7,643 bases of DNA. Source: Treponema sp. (GTDB lineage: Bacteria; Spirochaetota; Spirochaetia; Treponematales; Breznakiellaceae). Numbering within the stretch: position 1 is the first letter of the stretch; every line of letters begins with the position of its first letter. The DNA lies in the NCBI GenBank assembly GCA_031258265.1, contig JAIRNB010000220.1:1-7643 (forward strand), in the 5' to 3' direction. The translations under genes were made by a program, and so were the position numbers. The notes under the pieces are model-generated. The model was not told the DNA's origin. It searched no databases and was given only the letters and a program-made list of their open reading frames with translations. This document shows positions 7,060-7,643 of the stretch, in pieces.

Positions 7060-7119
7060 TTGGAATTTTGTTTCGTGTGTTTTGAACGCCGGACACCCCG
7101 GCAGCAAAATTCGAAATCC
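7056..7119. repeat. Long imperfect inverted repeat with an inner hairpin
   Basis: The outer arms 7056-7070 and 7105-7119 pair at 14 of 15 positions (one G-G mismatch at 7062/7113). Inside lies GCCGG/CCGGC (7088-7092 with 7098-7102). TTTTG at 7080-7084 can also pair with CAAAA at 7105-7109, so the outer arm has two competing partners. This could be a structured RNA or a mobile-element remnant. Confidence 0.5.
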
Positions 7120-7130
7120 GGCCTAAGAAA

Positions 7131-7164
7131 GCACTGATTTATTCAATCGAGAATAAATCAGTGC
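7131..7164. terminator. Perfect 14-bp hairpin, possible terminator or attenuator
   Basis: GCACTGATTTATTC (7131-7144) and GAATAAATCAGTGC (7151-7164) are exact complements around the 6-nt loop AATCGA. Outside, AAA on the left and GCTTT on the right could extend the stem past a short bulge. Only three T follow, so a classic terminator is doubtful. It may insulate the downstream gene from the dehydrogenase gene. TGCTTTAAT (7165-7173), immediately after it, resembles an extended -10 element for the cas gene. Confidence 0.5.
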
Positions 7165-7238
7165 TGCTTTAATGTGGATTCTTCAGGCAGAGTCCTGGGG
7201 GAAGGGCTCCCTGTTTATCTGAATTGAATCTGATTGTT

Positions 7239-7247
7239 AAGGAGGAG
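7239..7247 (+). promoter_or_regulatory. Strong Shine-Dalgarno of the Cse1 fusion gene
   Basis: AAGGAGGAG is the best ribosome binding site in the window and lies 7-9 nt before the ATG at 7255. It places the translation start in front of the lysine-rich tail, showing that the tail is part of the protein and not upstream untranslated sequence. Confidence 0.85.
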
Positions 7248-7254
7248 TATTATC

Positions 7255-7643
7255 ATGGCAGTTAAGAAACTTCCGGCTAAGAAGGCGGCGTCCAAAGAAA
7301 CGGCGGCTAAAAAAGCGGCGGTAAAGAAGCCGGTGGTAAAGAAAAGCGCGGCAAAAAGTCCAGCGCCCAAGAATCGTCCCGCGGTCAAAAAGCCCAAGCC
7401 CGCGAAATCCACAGTTAAAAAATCTGCCGGAGAAAAGCCGGCGGTAAAGAAGCTGACAGTAAAAAGTCCAATGCCCGAGAATCGTCCCGCGGTCAAAAAA
7501 CCCAAGCCCGTGGATTCCCCCAACCGTTTCAACTTGATCGACGAGCCCTGGATACCGGTTACAAACAAGGGGCTTGTCAGTTTAGGGCAAGTTTTTACGA
7601 ATTCCACCCTCCGTTCCTTAGGGAATACCGGGGTTTCAAAGAT
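7255..7643 (+). CDS. casA: Type I-E CRISPR Cascade subunit Cse1/CasA (Cas8e) with an N-terminal histone H1-like Lys/Ala/Pro tail, 5' part
   Basis: The open frame runs without a stop from 7255 to the window end (129 full codons). From residue 92 it reads FNLIDEPWIPVTNKGLVSL, the Cse1/CasA amino-terminal signature (E. coli CasA begins MNLLIDNWIPV), followed by GQVFTNSTLRSLG as in other long Cse1 proteins. Cse1 is the large Cascade subunit that reads the PAM and loads Cas3 on the target DNA. Residues 1-91 are not part of the known family: 26 Lys, 16 Ala, 14 Pro and only 4 acidic residues, with repeated AVKK/AAKK units like bacterial H1-type proteins, and a 36-residue internal duplication. The start is fixed by AAGGAGGAG. 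The only later Met, at 7471, lies inside the tail and lacks a ribosome binding site. No frameshift separates tail and Cse1. No cas3 lies upstream; the remaining cas genes should follow beyond the window. The Cse1 identity is well supported; a DNA-binding role for the tail is inference. Confidence 0.87.
   Translation, partial: MAVKKLPAKKAASKETAAKKAAVKKPVVKKSAAKSPAPKNRPAVKKPKPAKSTVKKSAGEKPAVKKLTVKSPMPENRPAVKKPKPVDSPNRFNLIDEPWIPVTNKGLVSLGQVFTNSTLRSLGNTGVSK
7333..7512 (+). repeat. Tandem 108-bp (36-codon) duplication in the lysine-rich tail
   Basis: Codons from 7333 and from 7441 align in frame at an offset of 108 bp. The best-preserved stretch, 7351-7402 against 7459-7510, differs at only 5 of 52 bases and encodes KSPAPKNRPAVKKPKP and KSPMPENRPAVKKPKP. 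The second copy runs into the Cse1 domain and stops matching there. This shows that the tail grew by duplication and fairly recently. Confidence 0.85.

Larger units (their letters stand above)
6923..7254. other. Gene-free, structure-rich spacer before the cas gene
   Basis: No plausible protein-coding gene is seen. The stretch contains a series of inverted repeats: TTCCCGC/GCGGGAA (6961-6967 with 6973-6979), AGCCCGCC/GGCGGGCT (7003-7010 with 7014-7021), ATCCC-GCG/CGC-GGGAT (7039-7059), a long imperfect pair (7056-7070 with 7105-7119) and a perfect 14-bp hairpin (7131-7164). They may include the terminator of the dehydrogenase gene, a dispersed repeat element and the leader of the downstream gene. 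The last 80 bases have no clear element apart from the ribosome binding site. Confidence 0.55.

Noticed and set aside
7131..7164. Hairpin considered as a CRISPR repeat, given the neighbouring cas gene
   Set aside because: It occurs once only, with no regularly spaced second copy in the window; type I-E repeats also have a shorter, GC-rich stem.
7471..7473. Internal ATG as the true start of Cse1, making the tail artefactual
   Set aside because: No Shine-Dalgarno precedes it, it lies in the middle of the second repeat unit, and a very strong ribosome binding site exists at 7239-7247.
7215..7607. Minus-strand open frame of 130 codons rich in Phe, Thr and Gly
   Set aside because: It is the complement of the lysine-rich tail and Cse1 start. 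Its repetitive composition mirrors the AVKK repeats, and it lacks a ribosome binding site comparable to AAGGAGGAG.

Overview
The window reads as a chromosomal segment of a spirochaete, most likely a Treponema of the moderately GC-rich, gut-symbiont type. This is an inference from protein resemblance: the aminotransferase follows the pattern I associate with Treponema homologues, and the large 7TM hybrid kinase has a loose, spirochaete-like lipobox. No rRNA or other phylogenetic marker is present to confirm it.

Left part (1-5342), all on the minus strand. In transcription order there is a class I/II aminotransferase (5342-4107), a stand-alone receiver (CheY-like) protein (4097-3687), and a 1110-residue hybrid sensor kinase with 7TM, HisKA, HATPase, REC and HPt modules (3677-345). 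Each gap is only 9 bp and each downstream Shine-Dalgarno begins in the stop codon of the gene before it, so the three form one operon. After a 171-bp spacer comes the 5' end of tyrS (173-1, cut by the window edge), which has a promoter candidate of its own.

The divergent spacer (5343-5536) holds a near-tandem pair of inverted repeats built on CTGTCC/GGACAG, one of them enclosing a -10-like sequence for the leftward operon. It looks like an operator region. Rightward from it lies a sn-glycerol-1-phosphate dehydrogenase-type (AraM/EgsA) metal-dependent dehydrogenase (5537-6922).

Right part (6923-7643). A 332-bp gene-free spacer is packed with inverted repeats, including a 14-bp perfect hairpin. 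After it, a strong Shine-Dalgarno precedes an open reading frame that runs off the end of the window. Its residues from about 92 onward are a clear Cse1/CasA (Cas8e) N-terminus of a type I-E CRISPR Cascade. The first 91 residues are a lysine/alanine/proline-rich, histone H1-like tail (26 Lys, nine KK pairs) with an internal 36-codon duplication. The fusion of an H1-like DNA-binding tail to the PAM-reading Cascade subunit is the most unusual thing in the window. It seems to mark the start of a cas operon that continues beyond base 7643; no cas3 and no CRISPR array are visible here.
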